A DNA stretch of 64,000 bases from Lachnospiraceae bacterium (GTDB lineage: Bacteria > Bacillota > Clostridia > Lachnospirales > Lachnospiraceae), in contig JAFWDI010000010.1 of the NCBI GenBank assembly GCA_017513125.1, positions 1 to 64,000 on the forward strand, read 5' to 3'. Each line of letters begins with the position of its first letter. Positions within the stretch are counted from its first letter, which is position 1. The notes beneath the pieces were generated by a model that worked only from the letters and a program-made list of their open reading frames with translations, made no database searches and was not told the origin of the DNA. Below are positions 7,087 to 16,305 of this stretch, piece by piece. The position numbers and the translations under genes are program-made.

Positions 7087-8307
7087 ATGAAACAGGTGAC
7101 TTATTTTTCGAGGATTCGCGCGCTTTCCTGTGCCGCGATCGTGTTCCTCCATATGTTCTATCTGGCTGCCTCGGGTTTTGAGACGGCCTTTTTTCAGCAG
7201 ACGGTCTGCATGATCGTGCGTAACTGCCTGCTCTGGGCGGTTCCGTGCTTCGTGATGGTATCCGGCGCGCTGCTGCTGGATCCGGCACGGGAGATCACGA
7301 TCGGCAAAGTTTTCCGAAAGTATATTCGCAGAGTACTGCTGGCGCTCGTGATATTCACCCTGATATATGCGGCTTTCGACCTGGTCCTGGCGGGCGGCAG
7401 TATCGGCCCGGCGTTCCTGAGGGACTGGCTTCTCGTGTTTTGGACGAATGGCAGCTGGCCTCATGTCTGGTATCTGTACATGCTGCTGGGACTGTATCTG
7501 ATGCTCCCGCTGTACCGGATGGTCACGGAGCGGGGCAGCGGTCCGCTCCTTTGCTATACCGTCGTGATCTTTTTCCTGTTCCTGTCGGTACTGCCGACGG
7601 CTGCATATCTGAGCGGCCGGACTTCTGGTTTCTACCTGATGAGCTACACGGTCTATCCGTTTTTCTTCTTTATCGGCTATGCGGTTCACACCGGGAAGAT
7701 TCGCATACCGACGCCCGCTGCGGTCCTGATGGTCCTGGCGGGGACGGCCTGTCTGGTTGCGGCGACGTATTACAGCCTGAGCATGCCGTCGGACAGCCTG
7801 CGTACGTTCAGCAGCAGCTATGCTTCGGCGGCGGCAGTGATCCAGTCGGTCGGGTTGTTTGCATGCTTCCGGAACCGGGCTGTGAAGGCGGGGGAGATTC
7901 CCGCATCGATCGGATCGGCCGGCTTCGGATCGCACGTCGGAACCGAAGAAGAGGGCGCGTGGGCATTGCCCGAAGACGCACTGGCTTTGGTGGAAGAGGC
8001 GCAGAGAACAGCCGCGGGTCCTGTTTCCGGCACGGAAACTGCTGGATCAGCTGAGGCACCGGAGGCGGCCCCGGCCCGGAGGAACGGTCCGGGCGCGAAG
8101 ATTCTGGCATCATTGGACGGAGCTTCTTTCGGCATCTATTTGATTCACATGATCGTGCTGAATGTGTTCTTCCGGGTCCTGCACTGGAATCCGTTTACGA
8201 TGGGCGGGCTCGGTGTGCTGGCGCTGCTAGCGGCGGCGAACGTTCTGATCTCCTGGGCGGTTACGGCGCTGCTGCGGCTGATACCGGGCGTAAAGAAAGT
8301 GCTGTGA
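7087..8307 (+). CDS. Acyltransferase 3 family integral membrane protein
   Basis: A 406-residue polytopic protein of the acyltransferase-3 family, which acylates surface sugars or related acceptors. The first helix carries the family's conserved Arg and His (RALSCAAIVFLHMFY). About ten hydrophobic segments can be followed. A low-complexity insert of about 70 residues (GTEEEGAWALPEDALA to APARRNGPGAK) interrupts the C-terminal half. It begins 7 bases after the lipoprotein gene with no clear ribosome site, which suggests translational coupling; a link between the two products is plausible but inferred. Confidence 0.82.
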   Translation: MKQVTYFSRIRALSCAAIVFLHMFYLAASGFETAFFQQTVCMIVRNCLLWAVPCFVMVSGALLLDPAREITIGKVFRKYIRRVLLALVIFTLIYAAFDLVLAGGSIGPAFLRDWLLVFWTNGSWPHVWYLYMLLGLYLMLPLYRMVTERGSGPLLCYTVVIFFLFLSVLPTAAYLSGRTSGFYLMSYTVYPFFFFIGYAVHTGKIRIPTPAAVLMVLAGTACLVAATYYSLSMPSDSLRTFSSSYASAAAVIQSVGLFACFRNRAVKAGEIPASIGSAGFGSHVGTEEEGAWALPEDALALVEEAQRTAAGPVSGTETAGSAEAPEAAPARRNGPGAKILASLDGASFGIYLIHMIVLNVFFRVLHWNPFTMGGLGVLALLAAANVLISWAVTALLRLIPGVKKVL

Positions 8308-8345
8308 CAGTATCTCGGCATATTTAAAAAAAGTATAACAGCCAC

Positions 8346-8375
8346 TTGCCATATCCCTTGACTTGAGTTTATAAT
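8346..8375 (+). promoter_or_regulatory. Probable promoter of the Gate-domain transporter gene
   Basis: TTGCCA (8346-8351), 18-base spacer, TATAAT (8370-8375), in an AT-rich gap just before the gene. Confidence 0.5.
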
Positions 8376-8419
8376 TTTTTTATTGTTTGTGTTTTTGTAC
8401 ACTTTTTCGAGGGGGATCT

Positions 8420-9886
8420 ATGGAGAAGAGCTTTCGCGACTACAAGTTGTCCACCTGGCTGAAGTTTATCCTGTTTTCGGCATTCGGCGTCTTTTCGTTC
8501 TTCATCAACATTCCCATGCCGGCCTACCAGATCAACATCGGCGCATGGCACTGGGGAGCGGTGGCGGCGCAGTCGAACGTTCTGTGCTCGCATCTGACGA
8601 ACTTCATCAAGGCGGCATTTTATACCGGAAACTTTAACTTTATGCCTTTCGTCGTGTGGGCCATCGGCCTGTACGCGGTGATCGACATGATCGTGCTGCG
8701 CCCGGACAAGGCATGGCGCGACAGCAGGGTCGCCACGGCATTTTCCGTGTTTAAGCTCATCGGCTTCGTCATGCTGAGCTTCATTATCATTGACATCTAT
8801 TTCGGGGTCCATCCCTCGTTTATGTGGTGGATGTTCAATGAAGTCGAGGCCCTCGGGACCAGCATCGCGAACTTCGTCATGGCGCGGATTCTGGTCACGA
8901 TCTGCATTTCCATACCGTGTGCGTCGCTGTTCCTGCCGTTCCTGGTCGACTACGGCCTGGTCGATTTCGTCGGTGTGTTCGTCCGTCTGATCATGCGGCC
9001 GGTGTTTAAGCTTCCGGGCCGTGCGGCCATCATCATGGTTACGGCGTTCCTCGGGAACTTCTCCGCGGGACATATCGCGGTAAATGAGCAGTATAAGACC
9101 GGACGCATGACCGAACGCGAGTCGGTCTGCATCGACACGAGTCTCTCGACGGTGTCGGTCGGCTTCCTGCTGGCGCTGGCCACGAACGCGGGACTGATCA
9201 ATGCCCAGCTGTGGGGCAGAAGCTACTGGAACACGTATTTCTGGTGCGCGTTCGTCATCACATTGATCGTGGCGCTGATCGGCGTCCGCCTGTTCCCGCT
9301 GAGTAAGATTCCGGATAACTACTATCCCGGCGCGGAGCCGACTCCGGAACCGGTGATCAGGGACCATCTGGCTCGGAGCGCGCTTTATGAGGCTCTCGAG
9401 ATCGTGGAGCATCAGCAGTCGCTCGGGAAACGAATCAAATACATCATGAACGAGACGATCAAGGTCCTCGGTACGGTCTCCGCGGGAACCGCGTTCTTCG
9501 GTACCTTCGGCGTCGTTCTCTATACCTACACGCCGGTCATCGAGTGGATCGGACACATCTTCTGGCCGTTCTTCAGGATCTTCGGCTTCACGGGTCAGGA
9601 GCTCAGCGTGGCCTGCACGGGCGCGACGATCTCCTTCGTGGAGGTGACGGTGCCGGCGCTGCTGGTATCCGTCGGCCAGTGGAGCATGCGCCTGCGGTTC
9701 ATGCTGGCGGTGCTGCCGGTCTCGTCGATCATCTTCCTGGCGTCGTTCGTCCCCTGCGTCATGGGCACGGAGGTGCCGGTCAAGTTCGGCCATCTGTGCA
9801 TCATCTGGCTGGAGCGTATGATTCTTTCGATCCTGGTCACGGGGCTGTTCGCGGTCATACTGTTCCCGGCGGGGATGGTAGCCTGA
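8420..9886 (+). CDS. YjiH-type membrane transporter with nucleoside-recognition (Gate) domain
   Basis: A 488-residue integral membrane protein with about ten hydrophobic helices. The overall pattern and blocks such as FLGNFSAGHIAVNEQYK and TVSVGFLLALATNAGLIN fit the YjiH family, which has Gate domains as in nucleoside transporters and spore maturation proteins. ATG 8420 follows GAGGGGGAT. It stands alone between its own promoter and a terminator at 9917. Substrate unknown. Confidence 0.82.
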   Translation: MEKSFRDYKLSTWLKFILFSAFGVFSFFINIPMPAYQINIGAWHWGAVAAQSNVLCSHLTNFIKAAFYTGNFNFMPFVVWAIGLYAVIDMIVLRPDKAWRDSRVATAFSVFKLIGFVMLSFIIIDIYFGVHPSFMWWMFNEVEALGTSIANFVMARILVTICISIPCASLFLPFLVDYGLVDFVGVFVRLIMRPVFKLPGRAAIIMVTAFLGNFSAGHIAVNEQYKTGRMTERESVCIDTSLSTVSVGFLLALATNAGLINAQLWGRSYWNTYFWCAFVITLIVALIGVRLFPLSKIPDNYYPGAEPTPEPVIRDHLARSALYEALEIVEHQQSLGKRIKYIMNETIKVLGTVSAGTAFFGTFGVVLYTYTPVIEWIGHIFWPFFRIFGFTGQELSVACTGATISFVEVTVPALLVSVGQWSMRLRFMLAVLPVSSIIFLASFVPCVMGTEVPVKFGHLCIIWLERMILSILVTGLFAVILFPAGMVA

Positions 9887-9916
9887 CCGGACGTCCGGCA
9901 GAAAAGCATACAGCGG

Positions 9917-9944
9917 GAGGCGGGCTCCGACTCGCCTCTTTTTT
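9917..9944 (+). terminator. Terminator after the YjiH-type gene
   Basis: GAGGCG (9917-9922) pairs with CGCCTC (9933-9938), followed by six T. Confidence 0.7.
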
Positions 9945-9977
9945 ACGTCGAAAGCCTTACGAATACGGGCGAAAACA

Positions 9978-10006
9978 TTGCAATTATACGCGGAAAGTAA
10001 TAGGAT
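9978..10006 (+). promoter_or_regulatory. Possible aroC promoter
   Basis: TTGCAA (9978-9983), 17-base spacer, TAGGAT (10001-10006). Moderate match only. Confidence 0.4.
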
Positions 10007-10052
10007 ATGTGAGAATTTTCATAATAGGTAAATGTGTGCTTTCGGAGGTTTT

Positions 10053-11090
10053 ATGGCCGGATCGACATTCGGAAAAGTTTTTGCCGTTACCACCTGGGGG
10101 GAGTCCCACGGACCCGCTGTCGGCTGTGTGATAGACGGCTGCCCTGCGGGACTGCCGCTCTGCGAGGACGATGTGCAGACGTTTCTCGACCTGCGGCGCC
10201 CGGGCGGCGGCGGACTCGCGACCGCGCGAAAGGAAGCCGACCGCGTGCGCATCCTGTCGGGCGTGTTTGAAGGGAAGACCACAGGCACGCCGATCAGCAT
10301 GATGGTAGAGAATACGTCCCACCGCTCGAAGGATTACTCGGAACTGGCGGAGATCTACCGTCCGGGACACGCGGACTTTACGTTCGACGCGAAGTATGGC
10401 TTCCGTGATCATAACGGCGGCGGACGCGCTTCGGCACGGGAAACGATCGGCCGCGTGGCGGCCGGCGCGGTGGCCCTGAAGCTGCTCGCAGAGCTCGGCA
10501 TCGACGTGGAGTCGCGCGTGGTGCGGCTCGCGGGATGTGATGTCACACGGCAGGCAGAGCTTACCCCGGAAACGATTCCCGGTTTTGATCCGGCGGACAG
10601 CTACGGCGGTGTGGTCGAGTGTATCGCGAAGGGACTTCCCGCAGGCCTCGGCGAGCCGGTCTTCGATAAGCTGGACGCTGAGATCGCGAAGGCAGTCATG
10701 AGTATCGGTGCGGTGAAGGGTGTGGAGATCGGCGAAGGTTTCCGCGCGGCGGACGTGAGGGGGTCGGAGAACAATGACGCGTTTCTCCCGGGACTGCCGG
10801 TCACGAAAGCTTCGAACCATGCCGGCGGCACCCTTGGCGGTATCTCGGACGGTGCGGATCTCATCGTGCGCGCGGCGTTTAAGCCCACGCCTTCGATCGG
10901 CCTTCCCCAGCAAACTGTGACGCGTGCGGGAGAACCTGCGGAGATCACAGTCGGCGGCCGTCACGACACGGCTGTCGTGAAGCGCGCGCCGGTCATCGTG
11001 AGCAGCATGGTCGCGCTGGTCCTGGCGGATATGCTGCTGCGGAACATGCCGGCCAAACTCGAAAACCTGAAAAAAGTATACGGAGAATGA
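10053..11090 (+). CDS. aroC: Chorismate synthase
   Basis: A 345-residue enzyme that converts EPSP to chorismate with reduced FMN, the last step of the shikimate pathway. Family signatures seen: GESHGPAVGCVIDGCPAG, RPGGGGLATARKEADRV, the HRSKDYS block, RPGHADFTFDAKYGFRD, GGGRASARETIGRVAAGAVA and RHDTAVVKRAPVI. ATG 10053 (MAGSTFGKVF) is preferred over an upstream GTG as it follows GGAGG and matches the family start. It is followed 70 bases later by typA. Confidence 0.95.
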   Translation: MAGSTFGKVFAVTTWGESHGPAVGCVIDGCPAGLPLCEDDVQTFLDLRRPGGGGLATARKEADRVRILSGVFEGKTTGTPISMMVENTSHRSKDYSELAEIYRPGHADFTFDAKYGFRDHNGGGRASARETIGRVAAGAVALKLLAELGIDVESRVVRLAGCDVTRQAELTPETIPGFDPADSYGGVVECIAKGLPAGLGEPVFDKLDAEIAKAVMSIGAVKGVEIGEGFRAADVRGSENNDAFLPGLPVTKASNHAGGTLGGISDGADLIVRAAFKPTPSIGLPQQTVTRAGEPAEITVGGRHDTAVVKRAPVIVSSMVALVLADMLLRNMPAKLENLKKVYGE

Positions 11091-11093
11091 CAC

Positions 11094-11107
11094 ATAACAC
11101 CTGTTAT
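11094..11107. promoter_or_regulatory. Palindromic motif ATAACACCTGTTAT between aroC and typA
   Basis: An AT-rich palindrome (ATAAC-ACCT-GTTAT) in otherwise GC-rich DNA, right after the aroC stop. ATAACACCCGTTAT occurs at the equivalent place before leuB (28924-28937), suggesting a shared operator. The binding factor is unknown. Confidence 0.4.
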
Positions 11108-11160
11108 TCACGAGACAGGAATGTTTGAATTCCCACATAAGGCTCATTCAAGGAGATTTC

Positions 11161-12987
11161 ATGATCAGAGAAGACGTCAGAAACATTGCCATCATTGCCC
11201 ATGTCGACCACGGTAAGACCACGCTGGTCGACGGCATGCTCCAGCAGAGCGGTGTGTTCCGCGAAAATCAGGAAGTGGCCGAACGCGTTATGGACTCGAA
11301 CGACCTGGAACGCGAGCGCGGCATCACGATCCTTTCGAAGAACACCGCGATCACCTATAAAGATACGAAGATCAATATCGTCGACACTCCCGGCCACGCC
11401 GATTTCGGCGGCGAGGTCGAGCGCGTGCTGAAGATGGTCGACGGCGTGATCCTGCTGGTCGATGCGTTCGAGGGGACCATGCCTCAGACCCGTTTCGTGC
11501 TGGGGAAGGCTCTCGAACTGAATCTGGCGGTGATCGTCTGCATCAATAAGATCGACCGACCCGAGGCGCGTCCCGAGGAAGTCATCGATGAGGTGCTCGA
11601 ACTGCTGATGGATCTGGATGCGACCGATGAGCAGCTGGATGCGCCGATCATTTTCGCGTCGGCGAAGGCCGGCTATGCGATCAGCGATCTGGGCGACGAG
11701 CCCCGCGACCTGCAGCCGCTGTTTGACGCGATCCTCGAGCATATCCCGGCGCCTGAGGGCGATCCGGAAGCCCCGCTGCAGATGCTGGTCTCGACGATCG
11801 ACTATAACGAATACGTCGGCCGCATCGGCGTCGGAAAGATCGATAACGGCACGATCCATGTGAACGACGAGGTCATGCTCGTGAACTTCCATGACCCGGA
11901 CAAACACGCGAAGGTGAAGATCTCGAAGCTCTACGAGTTCGACGGACTGGATAAGGTCGAGGTGAAAGAGGCCGCGCCCGGTGCGATCGTGGCGGTCTCC
12001 GGCATCTCCGAGATCCACATCGGCGACACGCTCTGCGATGTCAATGACACGAAGCCGATTCCGTTCCAGAAGATCTCCGAGCCGACCATTGCCATGCATT
12101 TCCTGGTGAACGACTCGCCGTTCGCGGGGCAGGAGGGCGATTTCGTGACGTCGCGCCAGATCCGTGACCGCCTTTACCGCGAGCTGAACACGGACGTCAG
12201 CCTGCGCGTGGAGGACACGGACAGCACGGACCGCTTCAAAGTCAGCGGCCGCGGCGAACTGCATCTGTCGGTCCTGATCGAGAACATGCGCCGCGAGGGT
12301 TACGAGTTCGCGGTCTCGAAGGCCGAGGTGCTCTATAAGGAAGATGAGATCGGCCATAAGCTGGAGCCGATGGAGGAAGTGCAGATCGACGTGCCGGACG
12401 AGTTTACCGGCGCTGTCATCCAGAAACTGTCGATGCGCAAGGGCGAACTGATGGGCATGTCGCCGGCGCCCGGAAATCTGACGCGTCTGGTGTTTTCGAT
12501 TCCGTCGCGCGGCCTGATCGGCTACCGCGGCGAGTTCCTGACCGACACGAAGGGAAACGGCATCATGAACCAGACCTTCGTCGGCTACGAGCCGTTCCGC
12601 GGCCCGATCAACTACCGTGCGAAGAGTTCACTGATCGCGTTTGAGACCGGCGAGGCGAGCGCCTACGGTATCTTCAATGCCCAGGACCGCGGCATCATGT
12701 TCGTGCAGCCGGGCGACCCGGTCTACGCTGGACAGGTCATCGGTGAGAACCCGAAGTCGGACGACATCGAGGTCAATGTCTGTAAGACGAAGCACCTGAC
12801 GAACACCCGCGCATCGGGCTCCGATGAGGCGCTGAAGCTGGTCCCGGCGAAGATCATGAGCCTGGAGCAGTGCATGGATTTCATCGATACGGACGAGCTT
12901 CTGGAGATCACGCCGAAGAGTCTGCGGATCCGGAAGAAGATTCTGGATCAGAAGCAGAGGAAGAGGGCGCAGGCACAGGGGAAGTGA
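11161..12987 (+). CDS. typA: Ribosome-associated GTPase TypA/BipA
   Basis: A 608-residue translational GTPase involved in ribosome assembly and stress adaptation. GTPase motifs: [10 protein letters not shown] (G1), ERERGITI (G2), [16 protein letters not shown] (G3), [10 protein letters not shown] (G4) and SAKAG (G5). EF-G-like domains follow ([35 protein letters not shown]), then the BipA-specific C-terminal domain. ATG 11161 follows AAGGAGA. The 3' end lies against an inverted-repeat region (element copy B), whose far arm holds an inverted, diverged copy of the last about 30 bases of this gene. Confidence 0.96.
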   Translation: MIREDVRNIAIIAHVDHGKTTLVDGMLQQSGVFRENQEVAERVMDSNDLERERGITILSKNTAITYKDTKINIVDTPGHADFGGEVERVLKMVDGVILLVDAFEGTMPQTRFVLGKALELNLAVIVCINKIDRPEARPEEVIDEVLELLMDLDATDEQLDAPIIFASAKAGYAISDLGDEPRDLQPLFDAILEHIPAPEGDPEAPLQMLVSTIDYNEYVGRIGVGKIDNGTIHVNDEVMLVNFHDPDKHAKVKISKLYEFDGLDKVEVKEAAPGAIVAVSGISEIHIGDTLCDVNDTKPIPFQKISEPTIAMHFLVNDSPFAGQEGDFVTSRQIRDRLYRELNTDVSLRVEDTDSTDRFKVSGRGELHLSVLIENMRREGYEFAVSKAEVLYKEDEIGHKLEPMEEVQIDVPDEFTGAVIQKLSMRKGELMGMSPAPGNLTRLVFSIPSRGLIGYRGEFLTDTKGNGIMNQTFVGYEPFRGPINYRAKSSLIAFETGEASAYGIFNAQDRGIMFVQPGDPVYAGQVIGENPKSDDIEVNVCKTKHLTNTRASGSDEALKLVPAKIMSLEQCMDFIDTDELLEITPKSLRIRKKILDQKQRKRAQAQGK

Positions 12988-13313
12988 CGGTTTAGTTCGG
13001 TGTTTTCCCTGCGGAGCGCACGGCGAAAGCCGGTGAAGCGCTCCCTGAAGAACAAAGATCTCACACATTGAGAAAAGCGAGGGTACCGCTCGAATTCGAC
13101 GGGAGACCCGATGGTTTCCCGCCTCAGTCGAGCTGAAATGTTTGTGCGGATACAAACATTTCCCCCTCGCTTTTCTGTGTGTTCGATCTGTCCTTCACGG
13201 TCGCGCCTCAATGCTTCCGCCATGCGCAGCCGCAGGGGCATACACAGATCGGATCGGCCGCTTCCTCTGCCGCCGGCGCCGCACTTGGATCCCCGCGCGC
13301 CTGCGACCTCTTC
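12960..13313. repeat. Outer inverted arms around element copy B, including an inverted copy of the typA 3' end
   Basis: The typA tail GAAGAGGGCGCAGGCACAGG (from 12960) matches the reverse complement of 13279-13313 (GAAGAGGTCGCAGGCGCGCG and on to AAGTG), with small gaps. The arms are continuous with the 229-bp core at 13008-13236, apart from an extra stretch of about 26 bases on the right. Homology is clear over about 30 bases but less certain in between. Confidence 0.6.
13008..13236 (-). repeat. Interspersed inverted-repeat element, copy B (229 bp)
   Basis: Reverse-orientation copy of the element at 2080-2307, again bounded by CCTGCGG and CCGCAGG. Arms, the GAAATGTTTGT hairpin and the GGGAAACC hairpin are all kept, with only scattered substitutions. 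It begins 20 bases after the typA stop. Confidence 0.85.
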
Positions 13314-13320
13314 AGACAAT

Positions 13321-13437
13321 AAATAGGCGGGAAGACCCTTCCGGGTCTTCCCGCCGAATTTATGCTGTGCCCTCAGTTTTTCTAATGTGTGAAGCCTGGA
13401 GATTCAGGAAGCGGTGAACGTCTTTCTTCTTCCGCAG
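13321..13437 (+). repeat. Diverged half copy of the element (copy D) at the argG 3' end, including a terminator
   Basis: Aligned in plus orientation with the right half of copy A: hairpin GGCGGGAAGACCC/GGGTCTTCCCGCC (13326-13338/13343-13355, perfect 13-bp stem), CCGAATT, CCCTCAGTTTTTCT, ATGTGTGA, TTCAGGAAGCG and CCGCAG each match the corresponding blocks. The left arm is missing. The hairpin is probably the argG terminator. Confidence 0.7.
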
Positions 13438-13449
13438 AAACCGCTGCCT

Positions 13450-14673
13450 TTACACCTCCGGGAACTGCCCCTTCAGCGCCCGCACCTTCGACGCCAGCCC
13501 GAACAGATTAATAAATCCGGTCGCGTCCGTGTGGTCGTACAGCTCGCCGGTCGTGAACGACGCCAGGTCCGCGTCGTACAGGCTGTTCGGGGAGGTCGTG
13601 CCCTGACGGATGATATTGCCCTTATACAGCTTAAACTTCACTTCGCCGGTCACGTACTTCTGCGTGGCCTCGACGAACGCCTGCAGAGCCTCGCGAAGCG
13701 GCGTGAACCACTTGCCTTCGTAGACGATCTGCGCGAACTCGCTGCCGAGCTTTTTCTTCATCTCCATGGTCTCGCGGTCCAGGATCAGCTCCTCGAGCTG
13801 GTCGTGCGCCGCCATCAGGATCGTGCCGCCGGGGGTCTCATAGACGCCGCGCGACTTCATGCCCACCACGCGGTTCTCGACGATGTCGCAGATGCCGATG
13901 CCGTTCTTTCCGCCGAGCTCGTTCAGCTTCATGATAATCTCGGAGACCTTCATCGGCTCGCCGTTCAAGGTCTTCGGCACGCCCTGCTCGAAGGTCATCG
14001 TGACCTCGGCCGCCTCGTCGGGCGCAGCCTCGGGGGTCACGCCGAGCACGAGCATCTTATCGTAGTTCGGAGGCATGGACGGATCCTCGAGTTCCAGACC
14101 CTCGTGGCTGATGTGCCACAGGTTCCGGTCGCGGCTGTAACCTTTACCCATCGAGAAGGGCAGGTCGATGCCGTGGGCCTTGCAGTACTCGATCTCGTCC
14201 TCGCGCGACTGCATCTTCCAGACCTCGGGCATGCGCCACGGGGCAATGATCCGGATATCCGGGGCCAGCGCCTTAATGCCGAGCTCGAAGCGGATCTGGT
14301 CGTTTCCTTTTCCGGTCGCGCCGTGGCAGATCGCCGCAGCGCCTTCCTTCCGGGCAATGTCCACCAGCACCTTTGCGATCAGCGGACGCGCCATGGACGT
14401 GCCCAGCAGGTAGCTGTGCTCATAGACCGCGCCTGCCTTTACGCAGGGCATGATGTAGTCGTCAGCGAACTCATCGACCACGTCCATGATGTAGAGTTTC
14501 GAGGCGCCGGTCGCCATCGCGCGCTCTTCGAGGTTATCGTCCGTCAGTTCCTCGGCCTGGCCGCAGTTGATGCAGCAGCAGATGACCTCGTAGTCGTAGT
14601 TCTCCTTCAGCCACGGGATAAGCGCGGTGGTGTCCAGTCCGCCGGAATACGCCAGAATTACTTTTTCAGCCAT
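13450..14673 (-). CDS. argG: Argininosuccinate synthase
   Basis: A 407-residue ATP-dependent ligase joining citrulline and aspartate. The N-terminal PP-loop [15 protein letters not shown] is clear, followed by [15 protein letters not shown] and further family blocks; length is normal. CAGGAGGAGAACATG gives the start. argH is not adjacent in this window. Upstream lies a promoter and a leader of about 110 bases able to form two stable hairpins, so expression may be controlled after initiation. Its 3' end meets half element copy D. Confidence 0.96.
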   Translation of the reverse strand: MAEKVILAYSGGLDTTALIPWLKENYDYEVICCCINCGQAEELTDDNLEERAMATGASKLYIMDVVDEFADDYIMPCVKAGAVYEHSYLLGTSMARPLIAKVLVDIARKEGAAAICHGATGKGNDQIRFELGIKALAPDIRIIAPWRMPEVWKMQSREDEIEYCKAHGIDLPFSMGKGYSRDRNLWHISHEGLELEDPSMPPNYDKMLVLGVTPEAAPDEAAEVTMTFEQGVPKTLNGEPMKVSEIIMKLNELGGKNGIGICDIVENRVVGMKSRGVYETPGGTILMAAHDQLEELILDRETMEMKKKLGSEFAQIVYEGKWFTPLREALQAFVEATQKYVTGEVKFKLYKGNIIRQGTTSPNSLYDADLASFTTGELYDHTDATGFINLFGLASKVRALKGQFPEV

Positions 14674-14700
14674 GTTCTCCTCCTGATATGTGCTTTCCGA

Positions 14701-14768
14701 ACCCGGCGGTGCCGGGCTGTCCGTTTAAAACGTCGGCCGGCTGCGCCGGACTTTACTGCTTTAAACGG
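14701..14768 (-). promoter_or_regulatory. Structured 5' leader of argG
   Basis: On the reverse strand, CCGTTTAAA (14768-14760) pairs perfectly with TTTAAACGG (14729-14721), enclosing the GC-rich hairpin GTCCGGC-GCA-GCCGGCCGAC. A second hairpin CCCGGC-ACC-GCCGGG lies between it and the ribosome site. I see no T-box consensus. The layout could be a ligand- or protein-controlled leader, but this is inference. Confidence 0.45.
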
Positions 14769-14791
14769 TTTTTAAAGAAAAGATAAGAAAA

Positions 14792-14820
14792 ACTATACAC
14801 CCTGAGCCCCCCGATGACAA
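14792..14820 (-). promoter_or_regulatory. argG promoter
   Basis: On the reverse strand, TTGTCA (14820-14815), 17-base spacer and TATAGT (14797-14792). Confidence 0.6.
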
Positions 14821-14925
14821 GAAAGGCGGGTTGTTTTTTTGCACGGATTTCATATAATATGAATCAGGGCACGTCTTTTTATGCTGATATCCTCAGCGTG
14901 TGTTTGCGCGCGGCAGGGAACAGGC

Positions 14926-15546
14926 ATGAAAAAGATGTTTTTTATTATCGCGTGTGCGGCACTGGCGGCCGCGGTGTCATTCGCGTGCGGGTGCGCCCGC
15001 GAGGGGACCGGCTGGAGCATCGATGAAGACGCAGCTGAGACCGGATCGGCTGAGACCGGATCGGATGAGGCCGAAACGGCTGAGGCCGGAGCGGCGGATG
15101 CCGGGGATGCCCGGATCACGGTCCATGTCTGCGGCGCAGTCGTATCGCCCGGGGTGTATGTGCTTCCCGCGGGCAGCCGCGTGGGAGACGCTGTGGAAGC
15201 GGCCGGCGGCATGACGCCGGAGGCGGCCGCGGATCATGAGAACCTGGCGATGCCGGTCACGGACGCGCAGAAGATCGTGATCCTCACTGCGGAAGAAGCC
15301 GGAACGGACCCGTACGGACTCTCAGAGATATGTTTCGGGGACTCGGAAATTGCGGGACTCATAAATATTAACACCGCGTCTGCCGCGGAACTGGAGACGC
15401 TTCCGGGCATCGGAAGCGTGAAGGCGGAGGCCATCATTGCCTGGCGAAGGCGGCACGGCGGCTTTGCCACCATCGAAGATATAAGGAACGTGTCCGGCAT
15501 CGGAGCCGCGACATGGGAAGATATCAGGGATCTGATCACTGTCTGA
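14926..15546 (+). CDS. comEA: ComEA-family DNA-binding competence protein
   Basis: A 206-residue exported protein: signal or lipoprotein-like N-terminus (MKKMFFIIACAALAAAVSFACGC), a Glu/Ala/Thr-rich linker, an SLBB-type domain (VHVCGAVVSPGVYVLPAGS to KIVILTAEEA), and a helix-hairpin-helix pair at the C-terminus (NINTASAAELETLPGIGSVKAEAIIAW and VSGIGAATWEDIRDLI). It is the DNA receptor for uptake. ATG 14926 starts the signal peptide; a longer in-frame reading adds 15 residues before it. comEC lies 3.2 kb downstream, separated by a two-component system and a GerMN lipoprotein. Confidence 0.88.
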   Translation: MKKMFFIIACAALAAAVSFACGCAREGTGWSIDEDAAETGSAETGSDEAETAEAGAADAGDARITVHVCGAVVSPGVYVLPAGSRVGDAVEAAGGMTPEAAADHENLAMPVTDAQKIVILTAEEAGTDPYGLSEICFGDSEIAGLININTASAAELETLPGIGSVKAEAIIAWRRRHGGFATIEDIRNVSGIGAATWEDIRDLITV

Positions 15547-15594
15547 GCGCAGGGCGCCGGGGGATCGGATCCGCCGAAGAACAGGAGTATGATT

Positions 15595-16284
15595 ATGACG
15601 AAGGTTTTGGTCGTCGATGATGAAGCGGCTATCGTGAAGGGCATCAAATTCAGTCTGGAGCATGACGACTATGAGGTCGACTGCGCTTATGACGGCGGGG
15701 AGGCTCTCGAGAAGATCCGGGCCAATGACTACGACATCGTCCTCCTGGACCTCATGCTTCCGGTCATGGACGGCTATGAGGTCTGTCAGCAGGTGCGTGA
15801 GTTTTCCGACGTACCAATCATCATGCTGACGGCGAAGAGCTCCGATATCGATAAGATCACCGGTCTGGATTACGGCGCGGACGATTATGTGACGAAGCCG
15901 TTTAATAACCTTGAGGTGAAGGCCCGGATAAAGGCCATCCTGCGCCGCAGCAGAAGCGCCGCGCCGCAGCCGGCTCCCGCTCCGGAGGAGATCCGCGTCG
16001 GCGCGCTGTTCATGAATTTGGAGAGCCGCCGGATCTTCATCGGCGAGAAGGAGATCCGCCTCACCGCGAAGGAATTCGATATTCTGGAGCTCCTGCTGAA
16101 GAACCCCGGAAAAGTTTTCTCGCGCGAAGAGCTGCTTTCCGTGATCTGGGGCGAGAACCGCCTGGGCGACGTCCGCACCGTGGACGTCCATGTGCGGCGC
16201 CTCAGAGAGAAGATCGAGACGAACCCGAGCGACCCGCAGTATGTCTACACGAAGTGGGGCCGGGGCTATTTCTTTAAGGGCTGA
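15595..16284 (+). CDS. OmpR/PhoB-family response regulator
   Basis: A 229-residue regulator. Receiver domain with VVDDEAAIVKGI, phosphoacceptor Asp in DIVLLDLMLPVMDGYEV, LTAKS and YVTKPFNNLEV; then a Pro/Ala linker and a winged-helix DNA-binding domain (IRLTAKEFDILELLLKNPGKVFSREELL, RTVDVHVRRLREKIE). ATG 15595 is preferred to ATG 15589 because CAGGAG lies seven bases before it. The cognate kinase gene follows 21 bases later. Confidence 0.94.
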   Translation: MTKVLVVDDEAAIVKGIKFSLEHDDYEVDCAYDGGEALEKIRANDYDIVLLDLMLPVMDGYEVCQQVREFSDVPIIMLTAKSSDIDKITGLDYGADDYVTKPFNNLEVKARIKAILRRSRSAAPQPAPAPEEIRVGALFMNLESRRIFIGEKEIRLTAKEFDILELLLKNPGKVFSREELLSVIWGENRLGDVRTVDVHVRRLREKIETNPSDPQYVYTKWGRGYFFKG

Positions 16285-16305
16285 CGCCCGCATTCCTGAG
16301 GGCCT

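Noticed and set aside
14674..14820. T-box riboswitch upstream of argG
   Set aside because: The conserved T-box sequence and antiterminator bulge are not found in the leader.
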